Assembly: GCA_019635715.1 (NCBI GenBank)
Contig: JAHBYY010000016.1
Span: 1-64,000 of the forward strand
Direction of reading: 5' to 3'
Origin: Rhizobiaceae bacterium
GTDB taxonomy: Bacteria; Pseudomonadota; Alphaproteobacteria; Rhizobiales; Rhizobiaceae
Length of the DNA: 64,000 nucleotides
This document shows, piece by piece, positions 44,151-52,769 of the stretch. A program made the position numbers and the translations under genes. The notes beneath the pieces are model-generated. The model was not told the DNA's origin. It did not search any database and was given only the letters and a program-made list of their open reading frames with translations. Position 1 is the stretch's first letter, and each line of letters starts with the position of its first letter.

Positions 44151-46865
44151 TTATTGCAACAATCGCGTGAAAATACCGTTCCCGGCAGTCAGAGTCTCGT
44201 GCGTTCCATCCTCCGCCAGTTCGCCGGCGTGGAAAACGATGACGCGTTCGAACAGATCGGCGAGATGCGGGTTCGGCAACACCCAGATCACCGCCGGGTT
44301 CCGGTCGTCGCGATGGATCTCCTCCAGGACGTTGCGGGTCACCGCGTCCTGGCTTCGCTGGTCCAGCGCCGAAAGCGGCCGGTTGAGTATTATATAGTCG
44401 GCCCGCTTGAGCAGTGCACGGGCCACGTCGAGTTTTTGCCGCTGCCCGCCGGTCAGGCGCCGGCCGCCGACGCCGACATTGAAGTCGAGGCCGATGTCCA
44501 GCACCTCGTCATGCAGTCCGAGCGCGTCGAGCAGGTCGCGCACGATCGAGCGGATCCGCTCGGGGCCGTCGGGCTGGCTGGCCGAGATGCGTCCGAACAG
44601 GACGTTGTCCATCAGCGTCGCGGCGGTCGTGTATCTCTGCGGATCGTAGCGCTCGATCGCGCCGCGCAGCCGTTCCGGCAGGCTCTCGTAGAACTGATGG
44701 CGCGCATGGACGATCTTCTGCATCAGGTCCGGCGTCAGCAGGCCGAAGCGGTGGCGGGGCTCGATATAGGCGAAGCTGAGCTTGACGATGCTGGCGCGAT
44801 CCTCGGACGACACCGCGTCGAAGCTCTTGCCGCGCAGGCGTTGCAGCAATTGCTGGTATTGCGGGATGTCTTCCGCCGTCATGAAGGCGAGCTGCTGGAA
44901 GAACGGGTGGTCCGGCGGCAGGTCGGCGAACAGCTCGATGGCGTTGGAGGCGATCTCCAGCCCCATGGTGTAGAGCGCCTCGTCGAGGCCGTCCGCCTTG
45001 AGGATCGACAGGAAATAGTCGTCGCGCGCCAGTTCCTTGCCCGACATCGCCGGGCCGGTCGCCGCGCCGAACAGCAGGTTCTCGCCGACCGTCGCCTGCG
45101 GATTGTACTCGCCGGGCTCGAAGGAGGCGACGAGATCGTCCAGCCCTTCGTCGGCAAGGCGACGGCGCAACGCCTCGCGCACCTCGACGATGCGGGACGT
45201 GACGTTCGGATGGACGCCGTCCTCGATGCGGGTGCGCAGTGCCAGGTCGAGGATTTCCTGCGACAGCGCCACGGCGTCGAGGACAGGCCTGATCGCATGG
45301 TAGAGATCGTCGGGACCGGTGGCGCCCGCCGCCAGGTAGTCGATCCAGTCGCTGCGCGTGTCGTAGTCGGGGTTGCCGGCCATCTGCGCCTCGTCGACGC
45401 TCCACCGGCGCTGCGCCGCAGCCGCGCCTTCGTAGGTGACGGAGGTCAGCGGCGCGTGCTTCAGGCCGTACAGCAGATTGTCGCGCAGCGTCCCCTGGAA
45501 CAGATAGGCCTCCGACGAGGCGTAGGCGAAGCGCCGTCCGATCACCGATTCCGGCAGTTCGTGGATGTCGATGCCGCCGGCCGCCACCCGGCCGGATTCC
45601 GGCCAGAGCAGCTTGCCGAAGCTTTCCGCGAAGGCCTCGGCCCCGCTTCCCGCCGCGCCGACTATCGCCACACTTTCGCCGGGGTTGATCTGGACCGAGA
45701 CGCGCTCGACCAGCCGCGCGCCGCTGTCGTCGGTGAGCGACAGGTTCACCGCGGCCAGCGCGCCGGTCAGCGCCGGCACCGGCTCGATGGTCAGCGTCTG
45801 CACCTTCTCGTCGATCAGCGCCGACATCGAGAACTGTTCGACGACCTGCGCGTATTTGACCTGCACGTCCTGGCGGTTCTGGTCCCAGTCGATCAGGTCC
45901 TTCAGCGGGCTCGGCAGGTCCTTGTAGGCGTTGATCACCGCGACGAGCTGGCCGATGTCGAGCCGCCCCTGCAGCGCGAACAGGCCGCCGACGAGATAGA
46001 ACAGGAACGGCGTGACCTGGGCCAGGAAGTTGTTGATGAACTTGACCAGGAATTTCCACTGATAGAGGTCGTAGCGGATCTTGTAGATGCGCCCGAGCCG
46101 TTCGGCGATGTCGCCGCGCTCGTAGTTCGACGTGTCGTTGATGTGGATCGCGCCGATGCCGTCGACGATCTCGCCGACGCGGCCCGACAACGCGCGCGCC
46201 GTCAACTGGCGCTCCCGTCCCAGCCGGATCAGGCGCTTGCGCATCTGCGGGATGATGATCAACTGGATACCGACGATGAAGGCGGCGATCATGCCGAGCC
46301 AGAAGCTCTGGATGATGATGAACACCAGCGCCGTGATCGCCTGGCCGCCGAGCTGCGCGGGCGTGACGAAGGCGTCTCCGATGAAGCCGCCGAGCGGCTC
46401 CACCTCGTCCTTGATCATCGTGGCGATCTCGGCGCCCTTGACCCGCTTGAAGTGCGCGGGCGGGAACCGCAGCACGCGGTCGACCAGCTCGAAGCGGATC
46501 CGCCGCAGCATGCGCTCGCCGAGGCGGCCCTTGTAGGTGTTGATGTAGAGCTTGAACAGGCCGTTGACGATCACCAGCAGCAGGAACACCAGGCTCAGCC
46601 CGATCAGATGCTGCGTCCGGCTGAGCTGGAAACCGTCGAAGATGTGGACGTTGCCGATCAGCGGCAGGGGAATGTCGATGGCGAGAAACGGCTGCGTCGC
46701 GCCGGGCTGCTCGAAACCTGCCCCCTGGATCGGGCCGTTGACGATCTGCTTGGGCAGGTCGAACGACATGAAATAGGGGATCATGGACAACGCCACGACG
46801 AACAGGATCCACAACTGCTGCCGCCAGGTGTGTCTCCAGATATAGCGGGCGAGGCTGGGCTCCAT
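44151..46865 (-). CDS. Large ABC-exporter-like membrane protein with degraded ATPase and repeated insert
   Basis: A 904-aa protein. Residues 1-340 are an ABC-exporter membrane domain with about six segments. The nucleotide-binding domain starts near 370 but is altered. Walker A reads GAAGSGAE (403-410), so the lysine is Ala and the next residue Glu. Walker B and catalytic Glu read LNRP (827-830). The signature LTGGQ (804-808) and H867 remain. Between the first Q-loop and the signature lie ~350 residues in place of about 60. The loop motif occurs three times: GTLRDNLLYG (458-467), ATVGENLLFG (591-600), ATLMDNVLFG (749-758). Each is followed by a helix such as LKADGLDEALYTMGL. It probably cannot hydrolyse ATP in the usual way. 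Its operon holds the cNMP-binding and MBL genes. Confidence 0.9.
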   Translation of the reverse strand: MEPSLARYIWRHTWRQQLWILFVVALSMIPYFMSFDLPKQIVNGPIQGAGFEQPGATQPFLAIDIPLPLIGNVHIFDGFQLSRTQHLIGLSLVFLLLVIVNGLFKLYINTYKGRLGERMLRRIRFELVDRVLRFPPAHFKRVKGAEIATMIKDEVEPLGGFIGDAFVTPAQLGGQAITALVFIIIQSFWLGMIAAFIVGIQLIIIPQMRKRLIRLGRERQLTARALSGRVGEIVDGIGAIHINDTSNYERGDIAERLGRIYKIRYDLYQWKFLVKFINNFLAQVTPFLFYLVGGLFALQGRLDIGQLVAVINAYKDLPSPLKDLIDWDQNRQDVQVKYAQVVEQFSMSALIDEKVQTLTIEPVPALTGALAAVNLSLTDDSGARLVERVSVQINPGESVAIVGAAGSGAEAFAESFGKLLWPESGRVAAGGIDIHELPESVIGRRFAYASSEAYLFQGTLRDNLLYGLKHAPLTSVTYEGAAAAQRRWSVDEAQMAGNPDYDTRSDWIDYLAAGATGPDDLYHAIRPVLDAVALSQEILDLALRTRIEDGVHPNVTSRIVEVREALRRRLADEGLDDLVASFEPGEYNPQATVGENLLFGAATGPAMSGKELARDDYFLSILKADGLDEALYTMGLEIASNAIELFADLPPDHPFFQQLAFMTAEDIPQYQQLLQRLRGKSFDAVSSEDRASIVKLSFAYIEPRHRFGLLTPDLMQKIVHARHQFYESLPERLRGAIERYDPQRYTTAATLMDNVLFGRISASQPDGPERIRSIVRDLLDALGLHDEVLDIGLDFNVGVGGRRLTGGQRQKLDVARALLKRADYIILNRPLSALDQRSQDAVTRNVLEEIHRDDRNPAVIWVLPNPHLADLFERVIVFHAGELAEDGTHETLTAGNGIFTRLLQ

Positions 46866-47018
46866 GCCGCGTCAGCCCGCCATCCGGAGCGCCGGACGCT
46901 TCGGAGTGAAACGCACCCCGGCGTCGCCGCGACCGAAAGAGGACTGCCTCAAGCTCATCGGATTCCGTGCGTCGCGGCGCAATTGCTTTCCCCTGGCCAT
47001 GAAGCCTACAACACCGCG

Positions 47019-47693
47019 ATGACCGACGCTACCCGGCAGCAGCCGCCGTCCACGGACTGGCACGAACACGCGCACGACCTGACACGCGGCATCGCCGCCT
47101 ACAGCGGCAGCAGTCTGGTCGCTGGATTGGCCAAGGTCATTGCGAAACATCCCGAAGCCGATGTCGGCAATGCGTTCAACCACAAGCAGGTCGCCTGCAA
47201 GATGTGGGCGCGCGACAGCCTGCACGATTGCGCGGGCCGGCGTTTCGGCGAGATCTGGATCGTCGGCGGCTGGTATGGCGTGCTTGCCGGCATGCTGCTG
47301 GAGGACGAGCGCTTCGAGATCGGTCGCGTCGAGAGCAGCGACATCGATCCCGGCGTCGCAGCGGTCGCGACGACGCTCAACCGCGCCCACGGCGACCGCT
47401 TTTCGGCGACGACCGCCGATATGTACGGGCTCGACTATGCCGGACGACGGCCGGATCTGGTGATCAACACCAGTTGCGAGCACATCGACGACTTGCGCGG
47501 CTGGCTGGCGGTCCTGCCGTCCGGAACGCGCGTGCTGCTTCAGTCGAACGATTATTTCCGCGAGCCCACCCACATTTCCTGCGTTGCCTCGCTGGCCGCC
47601 TTCCGCGAGCAGGCAGGGCTGTCGGCGGTCGAGTTCGCCGGCGCGCTGCCGCAGAGGCGCTATACCCGCTTCATGCTGATCGGCCGGGTCTGA
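47019..47693 (+). CDS. Class I SAM-dependent methyltransferase-like protein
   Basis: A 224-aa soluble protein with a Rossmann-type motif I (EIWIVGGWYGVLAGMLL, near 74-90), an acidic motif II (SSDIDPGVAAVA) and INTSCEHIDD near 145-154. The motif I glycines are GGWYG rather than GxGxG, so cofactor binding is plausible but not assured. It is transcribed divergently from the ABC-like gene and converges with a glycosyltransferase. It may methylate a glycan or small molecule of the cluster. Confidence 0.75.
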   Translation: MTDATRQQPPSTDWHEHAHDLTRGIAAYSGSSLVAGLAKVIAKHPEADVGNAFNHKQVACKMWARDSLHDCAGRRFGEIWIVGGWYGVLAGMLLEDERFEIGRVESSDIDPGVAAVATTLNRAHGDRFSATTADMYGLDYAGRRPDLVINTSCEHIDDLRGWLAVLPSGTRVLLQSNDYFREPTHISCVASLAAFREQAGLSAVEFAGALPQRRYTRFMLIGRV

Positions 47694-47700
47694 GCGCCGG

Positions 47701-48843
47701 TCAGGCGCGGCCGGCGGTCCGCAGCGCGGCCTCCAGGACCCTGACGGAGCCGCGCGTCCCGTCGAGGTCGAGCGCTGCCGCCGGAGGCTTCGGCTTGGCA
47801 AGGGCCCCGCTGATCGCCGCTGCCAGGCGTTCGCCGGTCAGCACCGCCTCCTCGACCGTCTCAGCCAGGCCCATCCGTTCCAGCCGTGCGGCGCGCGCCG
47901 ACTGCTCGGTCTCGCCGCCCTCGGCGAAGGGCACCAGCACCGAGCGGCAGCCGGCCCTCAGGATGTCGCCGATCGTGTTGTAGCCGGCCTGCGACACGGA
48001 GAGTTCGGCGCTCGCCAGCAGGCTGGTGAAATCGGTGCGGAAACGCATCAGCTCCAGCGAGGCGGGCGCAGCGCGCCGCGCCGCCTCATAGTCCGCCGGC
48101 GGCAGGTTCGGTCCGGTGATCAGGCCGAACCTGAGGTGCGGCAGGTGCGTCGCGGCGTCCGTCGCCGCCGCGACGAGGCGCGACCCCGCCGCTCCGCCGC
48201 CGGCCGAGACCAGCACGTCGTAGCGCTCCGGCGACGGCTCGGCGCCCGGCATCGTCACCAGCCCGGTATAGGCGATCGGCGGCCGGATCTCGGATGCGAG
48301 CGGGAACGTGTCCTCCAAGCTGGCAAAGCGCGGATCGCCGTGGACCATCAGCAGGTCGAAATGCCGGTTGAGCAGCTCGACCGTCTCTTCGTCGCGGCCC
48401 GGCTTGGCCCGCTCCTGCAGGATGTCGCGCACGCTGGTGACGACGAGCGGCCGGCCGCGCCGCGCCGCGATCGCCTCGAGCAACGGCAGCAGTTCGAAAC
48501 GCACCTGGCGCCGCCCGAACGGAAACGCCTCAATGATGACGATCTGCGGATCGACTTCGCTGAGCGTGGCGAGGAGTTGGTCCCGCCGGCGGGTCTTGAA
48601 CGCCTCATCGATCGCATTGCCCTGTCGGTCGACCAGGCCCGAAAAGCCCTCCGACGCCGCGGCGATCGGCTCCAGCTCGACATGGCGGACGCCGGGTCCG
48701 GGAAAGCCGCGTACCGGCATGCCGCCCGTCGCCATGGTGACGTCGAAGCCGCTCGCGGCGAGCGCCGCGCTCACCCGGCTGGCCCGCGCCAGATGGCCGA
48801 TGCCGAGCAGGTGCTGGACGTAGAACAGGATGCGCCGGTTCAT
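47701..48843 (-). CDS. MurG-like glycosyltransferase (GT28 type)
   Basis: A 380-aa GT-B enzyme. The N-terminal RRILFYVQHLLGIGHLARA is the typical GIGHL loop of GT28-like enzymes. The C-terminal part has VLVSAGGGAAGSRL, FRTDFTSLLASAELSVSQAGYNTIGDILRAG and VPFAEGGETEQSARA, the donor-sugar site. Its start overlaps the stop of the upstream GT4 by 4 nt. It shares its layout with the enzyme at 50085, suggesting two related transfer steps. Confidence 0.88.
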   Translation of the reverse strand: MNRRILFYVQHLLGIGHLARASRVSAALAASGFDVTMATGGMPVRGFPGPGVRHVELEPIAAASEGFSGLVDRQGNAIDEAFKTRRRDQLLATLSEVDPQIVIIEAFPFGRRQVRFELLPLLEAIAARRGRPLVVTSVRDILQERAKPGRDEETVELLNRHFDLLMVHGDPRFASLEDTFPLASEIRPPIAYTGLVTMPGAEPSPERYDVLVSAGGGAAGSRLVAAATDAATHLPHLRFGLITGPNLPPADYEAARRAAPASLELMRFRTDFTSLLASAELSVSQAGYNTIGDILRAGCRSVLVPFAEGGETEQSARAARLERMGLAETVEEAVLTGERLAAAISGALAKPKPPAAALDLDGTRGSVRVLEAALRTAGRA

Positions 48844-50072
48844 CGCGCCGCCCGGGCCGCGGCGAACAGCCCCTGCAACTGGTCGACGCTGGCGTGATGG
48901 TCGAAATGGCCGCGCACCCGCGCCTCGGCGGCGGCGCCGAGCCTGTGGCGTAGCGGCGGGTCGACGATCAGGCGGCGCAGCGCATGGCCGAGCGCCGGCG
49001 GGTCGTTCGGCTCGACGAGCAGGCCGCTCGTTCCGCTTTCGATCAGCTCCGGCACCCCCGACACGGTCGTCGAGACGCAGGGCAGGCCCTGGCTCGACGC
49101 TTCGACGAGCACATTGGGCAGGCCGTCGCGGTCGCCGTCGGCGGCGATGCGGCAGGCGAGCGCGAACAGGTCCGAACGCCGATAGGTCGCAAGCACCTCT
49201 TCCTGCGCCATTGCGCCGCGGAACGTCACCCGGTCGGCGATGCCGAGACGCGCCGCCTGCGCCTTCAATCCGGCCAGCAGCTCGCCGCCGCCGATATGCT
49301 CGAAACGCCAGTGCAGATCGGGCAGCAGCGCCAGCGCGTCGAGCAGCGTGTCGTAGCCCTTTTTTTCCACCGCGCGGCCGACGCTGACGATCGTCACCGG
49401 CCGCGCCGGGTCCGAGCCGTCGGCCGCGCCGCGCACGCCTTCGAAATGTCCGAACCGCTCGAGGTCCAGCCCGTGATAGGAAAGGTTGACGCGCCCCGGA
49501 TCGCCGGCAAGTCCTTTCAGGTGCTCGAAGCCGGAATGCGTGCAGGTGACCACCCAGCGCGCCTCTGCGAGCTTGTCGCGCAGGTCCCAGTCCGGCGACG
49601 TCCAGATGTCCTTGGCATGGGCGGAAACGGTCCAGCCGACGTCCAGCATCATGCCGGCATAGCGGCCGACGGAGGCCGGTGTGTGGATGAAGTGGACGTG
49701 CAGCCAGTCCGCCTCGGCCGGCCATTCGGCGGCCAGCACCAGCGCCTGGCCGAAGCGGCGCACCCGGTTGCGCGAAACGTCGCGCGCCAGATCGGCGAGG
49801 AATCGCGGCAGGGCCTTCCAGAAGCCGGGCTTCGCCAGGCAGGCGAGCGATGCACGGGCAACGCGGCCGGGTTCGTCGTGCAGATATTCGGGCAGGTAGG
49901 AGACCGGCGCCCGGATCTCGTCGTTGATCGGATGGCGCTTGGTGTCGGTCGGCCGGCGCATCGCCACCAGCATCAGCTCCATCCCGGCGCGTTCCAGCCC
50001 GAGCAACTCCTGGGCGATGAAGGTCTCCGACAGCCGCGGATAGCCCTTCAGCAGGACGACGGTCTTGCCCAT
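48840..50072 (-). CDS. Glycosyltransferase family 4
   Basis: A 410-aa GT4 with VLLKGYPRLSETFIAQELLGLERAG at the N-terminus, the common pattern of colanic-acid/exopolysaccharide glycosyltransferases. The donor site holds SVGRAVEKKGYDTLLDALALL and DGLPNVLVEASSQGLPCVSTTVSGVPELI (E-x7-E). It starts 12 nt past the stop of the upstream glycosyltransferase and overlaps the next. This ordering of three glycosyltransferases indicates stepwise building of one glycan. Confidence 0.92.
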   Translation of the reverse strand: MGKTVVLLKGYPRLSETFIAQELLGLERAGMELMLVAMRRPTDTKRHPINDEIRAPVSYLPEYLHDEPGRVARASLACLAKPGFWKALPRFLADLARDVSRNRVRRFGQALVLAAEWPAEADWLHVHFIHTPASVGRYAGMMLDVGWTVSAHAKDIWTSPDWDLRDKLAEARWVVTCTHSGFEHLKGLAGDPGRVNLSYHGLDLERFGHFEGVRGAADGSDPARPVTIVSVGRAVEKKGYDTLLDALALLPDLHWRFEHIGGGELLAGLKAQAARLGIADRVTFRGAMAQEEVLATYRRSDLFALACRIAADGDRDGLPNVLVEASSQGLPCVSTTVSGVPELIESGTSGLLVEPNDPPALGHALRRLIVDPPLRHRLGAAAEARVRGHFDHHASVDQLQGLFAAARAAR

Positions 50073-50084
50073 GGTTCCGGACGA

Positions 50085-51293
50085 TCAGCGCTCGACGACG
50101 GAAAGATGCGGCGCCGAGTTGCGCCCCAGCCAGTCCTCGACGATGGTCGAGATGTTCACCAGCCCTTCCAGCCGCAGGTCCGGGCTCGACTTCGACGGCG
50201 GCGCCTTCGTCGGCAGCGCCTTCAGCGCACCGGCGAAGCGCTTCGGGTCGGCGGCTTCCTCCGGCAGGAGCATGTCGACCAGCCCGAGTTCATGGGCGCG
50301 GTGCGCGCGGATGAGCTGTTCCTCGCGCGGCGTGACGCGCGGCACGATCAGCGCCGGCTTGTCGAAGGAGAGGATCTCGCAATAGGTGTTGTAGCCGCCC
50401 ATCGACACGACGCCGCGCGCCCCGGCGATCAGTTCTTCCATCCGGTTGTCGAATTCGCGGATCTCAATGTAGGGGATGTTCGCCCCCTTGTCGATCAGCC
50501 GGTTGCGCTTCTTCGCCGGCATGTAGGGCCCGAGCATGATCAGCGCCTTGTGGGTGAGCGTCGGATCCTCCTGGTAGGCATGGATCACATCGTGGATCAG
50601 TTCGGCGCCGTCGCCGCCGCCGCCCGTCGTCACCAGCAGGTAGTCGCCGTCCGGCCGATGCGACGGCGAGGCGTCGTGCGACAGGCCGCGCTGCAGGAAG
50701 CCGACGAAGTTCATCTTGGCCCGCACGCTCGGCGGCACGTCGAGTCCGGTCAGCGGATCGTAGAAATCCGGCGGCCCGTAAACCCAGATCTGGTCGTAGA
50801 ACAGGTCGATCTTGCGCATCGTGTCGCGGCGCTTCCACTCGGCGTCGAGCAAATGAGGGGCGTCGAGCACCTCGCGCAGGCCGAGGATCAGCGTCGTGCC
50901 GCGGGTCTTCAGATAGGACAGCGTTTCCTCGACCTCGCCGCGCAGGCCCATCGGTTCCTTGTCGACGATGAAGATGTCGGGCTGGAACGTCTCCGCCGTG
51001 TGGCGGATGATAGACTGGCGCATCTTCAGCGTCTCGTGCAGGTCGATATGCCGGTCCAGCGAGGTGTATTCGCCGTTGCGCAGCTTGATGACGCTGGGGA
51101 TCTTCACGAAATCGACGCGCGCCTTGTAGTCGAAGGCGCCGGCGATCTGCGCGCCGGAGATGATCAGCACGTGGAGCCCGCGAAAATCCTCGACCAGCGA
51201 ATGCGCGATCGTTCGGCAGCGGCGCAGATGTCCGAGACCGAACGTGTCATGGCTGTACATCAGGACTCGGGCGTGTTCGAAGCGCCGCATCAT
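50085..51293 (-). CDS. Glycosyltransferase, GT28-like
   Basis: A 402-aa protein. ARVLMYSHDTFGLGHLRRCRTIAHSL is the N-terminal GLGHL loop, and VVSMGGYNTYCEILSFDKPALIVPRVTPREEQLIRA forms the donor-binding C-terminal site. TTGGGGDGAELI marks the hinge. Two adjacent ATGs (51293 and 51290) could start it, neither with a strong ribosome site. It leads the three-gene glycosyltransferase operon and is divergent from the nucleoside transporter. Confidence 0.88.
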   Translation of the reverse strand: MMRRFEHARVLMYSHDTFGLGHLRRCRTIAHSLVEDFRGLHVLIISGAQIAGAFDYKARVDFVKIPSVIKLRNGEYTSLDRHIDLHETLKMRQSIIRHTAETFQPDIFIVDKEPMGLRGEVEETLSYLKTRGTTLILGLREVLDAPHLLDAEWKRRDTMRKIDLFYDQIWVYGPPDFYDPLTGLDVPPSVRAKMNFVGFLQRGLSHDASPSHRPDGDYLLVTTGGGGDGAELIHDVIHAYQEDPTLTHKALIMLGPYMPAKKRNRLIDKGANIPYIEIREFDNRMEELIAGARGVVSMGGYNTYCEILSFDKPALIVPRVTPREEQLIRAHRAHELGLVDMLLPEEAADPKRFAGALKALPTKAPPSKSSPDLRLEGLVNISTIVEDWLGRNSAPHLSVVER

Positions 51294-51557
51294 GCAGTCT
51301 AACCCTGGTTCTGCCTCAGCGGCATCTCGCTCCCGAGGCCCAAGCCTATACGGACGCGCTCGCGCGGTCCATGCCCCCGCGCGCCGCGGCAATCAAGCGG
51401 TGATGAGCCGGACCTGGCGTCGCTGTCCGCCGTACTCGCGGCCTGTGGGAGGAGGCGCGACCTCCATTGCCGCGTTCCGGAAATTCGCATAGCGTTGACC
51501 AAACGATAAAAAACGGGACGCTGCAGGTCCCGGCAACCGGAGCCAGAGGTGGATTTC

Positions 51558-52589
51558 ATGTCGAAGACGTCTTCATTCCCGATCGGCCTGTCGCGCCGCT
51601 CGGTCCTCAAGGTCGCAGGCGCGGCTGCCGCCGCGTCGGCCGTCGGCGGCTTTCCGTCGCGCCTCTTCGCGCAGGAGCCGATCAAGACGGCCGCCATCTA
51701 CACCGTCCCGGTCGAGCAGCAATGGGTCAGCCGCATCCACAAGGCCGCCACGGCCGCCAAGGAGCGCGGCGACATCGACTATGTGTTCTCCGAGAACACC
51801 TCCAACAACGACTACGAGCGCGTCATGCGCGAATATTGTGAAGCCGGCCACAAGCTGATCATCGGCGAGGTGTTCGGCGTCGAGGATGCCGCCCGCACCG
51901 TCGCCAAGGACTATCCGGAGGTCGCCTTCCTGATGGGCTCCAGCTTCAAGCCCGACGAGGCGGTGCCGAATTTCTCGCCCTTCGACAACTACATCCAGGA
52001 CGCCTCCTATCTTTCGGGCATCGTCGCCGGCGCCATGACCAAGAGCGGCAAGATCGGCATGGTCGGCGGCTACCCGATCCCCGAGGTCAACCGCCTGATG
52101 CACGCCTTCATGGCCGGCGTGAAGGAAAGCGCGCCGAACGCCACCTTCCAGGTCGCCTTCATCGGTTCCTGGTTCGATCCGCCCAAGGCCAAGGAGACGG
52201 CCTTCGCCCAGATCGACGCCGGCGCCGACCTCGTCTACGCCGAGCGCTTCGGCGTGTCCGACGCCGCCAAGGAGAAGGGCATCCTGGCGATCGGCAACGT
52301 CATCGACACGCAGGCCGACTACCCTGACACCGTGGTCGCCTCGGCGCTCTGGCATTTCGAGCCGACGCTCGACCATGCCATCGCCCAGGTGAAGGCCGGC
52401 ACCTTCAAGGCCGAGGACTACGGCGTCTATTCCTTCATGAAGGAAGGCGGCTGCTCGCTGGCGCCGCTCGGCACCTTCGAGGGCAAGGTGCCGGACGCCG
52501 CCAAGACGCTGGTCGCTGACAAGGAGAAGGCGATCAAGGACGGCTCCTTCACCGTGACGATCAACGACGAGGAACCGAAGTCGAGTTGA
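51558..52589 (+). CDS. BMP-family nucleoside ABC transporter substrate-binding protein
   Basis: A 343-aa lipoprotein-like family member (BMP/PnrA type) but with a Tat-type signal, SRRSVLKVAGAAAAASAVGG, and no lipobox. The core has AAIYTVPVEQQWVSRIHKA, YVFSENTSNNDYERVMREY, IVAGAMTKSGKIGMVGGYPIPEVN and FEPTLDHAIAQVKAG. AGAGGTGG precedes the ATG. Family members bind purine nucleosides or bases. It heads the operon with the ATPase and two permeases of the same class and a deaminase further on. Confidence 0.92.
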   Translation: MSKTSSFPIGLSRRSVLKVAGAAAAASAVGGFPSRLFAQEPIKTAAIYTVPVEQQWVSRIHKAATAAKERGDIDYVFSENTSNNDYERVMREYCEAGHKLIIGEVFGVEDAARTVAKDYPEVAFLMGSSFKPDEAVPNFSPFDNYIQDASYLSGIVAGAMTKSGKIGMVGGYPIPEVNRLMHAFMAGVKESAPNATFQVAFIGSWFDPPKAKETAFAQIDAGADLVYAERFGVSDAAKEKGILAIGNVIDTQADYPDTVVASALWHFEPTLDHAIAQVKAGTFKAEDYGVYSFMKEGGCSLAPLGTFEGKVPDAAKTLVADKEKAIKDGSFTVTINDEEPKSS

Positions 52590-52599
52590 GCGCGACCTG

Positions 52600-52742
52600 C
52601 CTCTCCCCTTGTGGGAGAGGTCGGATTGCCCCGCAGCCGCGAAGCGGCGAGGTTGGCAATCCGGGTGAGGGGTAAGTCCTGCTGGAACACCCCTCATCCG
52701 ACCTCGCTTCGCTCGGCCACCTTCTCCCGCAAGGGGAGAAGG
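52600..52742. repeat. Palindromic mosaic element between binding protein and ATPase genes
   Basis: It has two parts. A hairpin unit (52600-52673) starts CCTCTCCCCTTGTGGGAGAGG and closes with CAATCCGGGTGAGGGGT. A second unit (52690-52742) is a near copy of the 51-bp arm of the inverted repeat at 23106-23280, differing by a few single-base insertions and changes. No gene is present in the 180-nt gap. Confidence 0.75.
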
Positions 52743-52769
52743 GGTTTCCCTTTGTCTCCGGCCGCCTAG

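Noticed and set aside
44154..47018. Long plus-strand open frame opposite the 904-aa ABC-like gene
   Set aside because: Mirror frame of a membrane-protein gene. Only its last part, from 47019, has methyltransferase-like sequence and is annotated.
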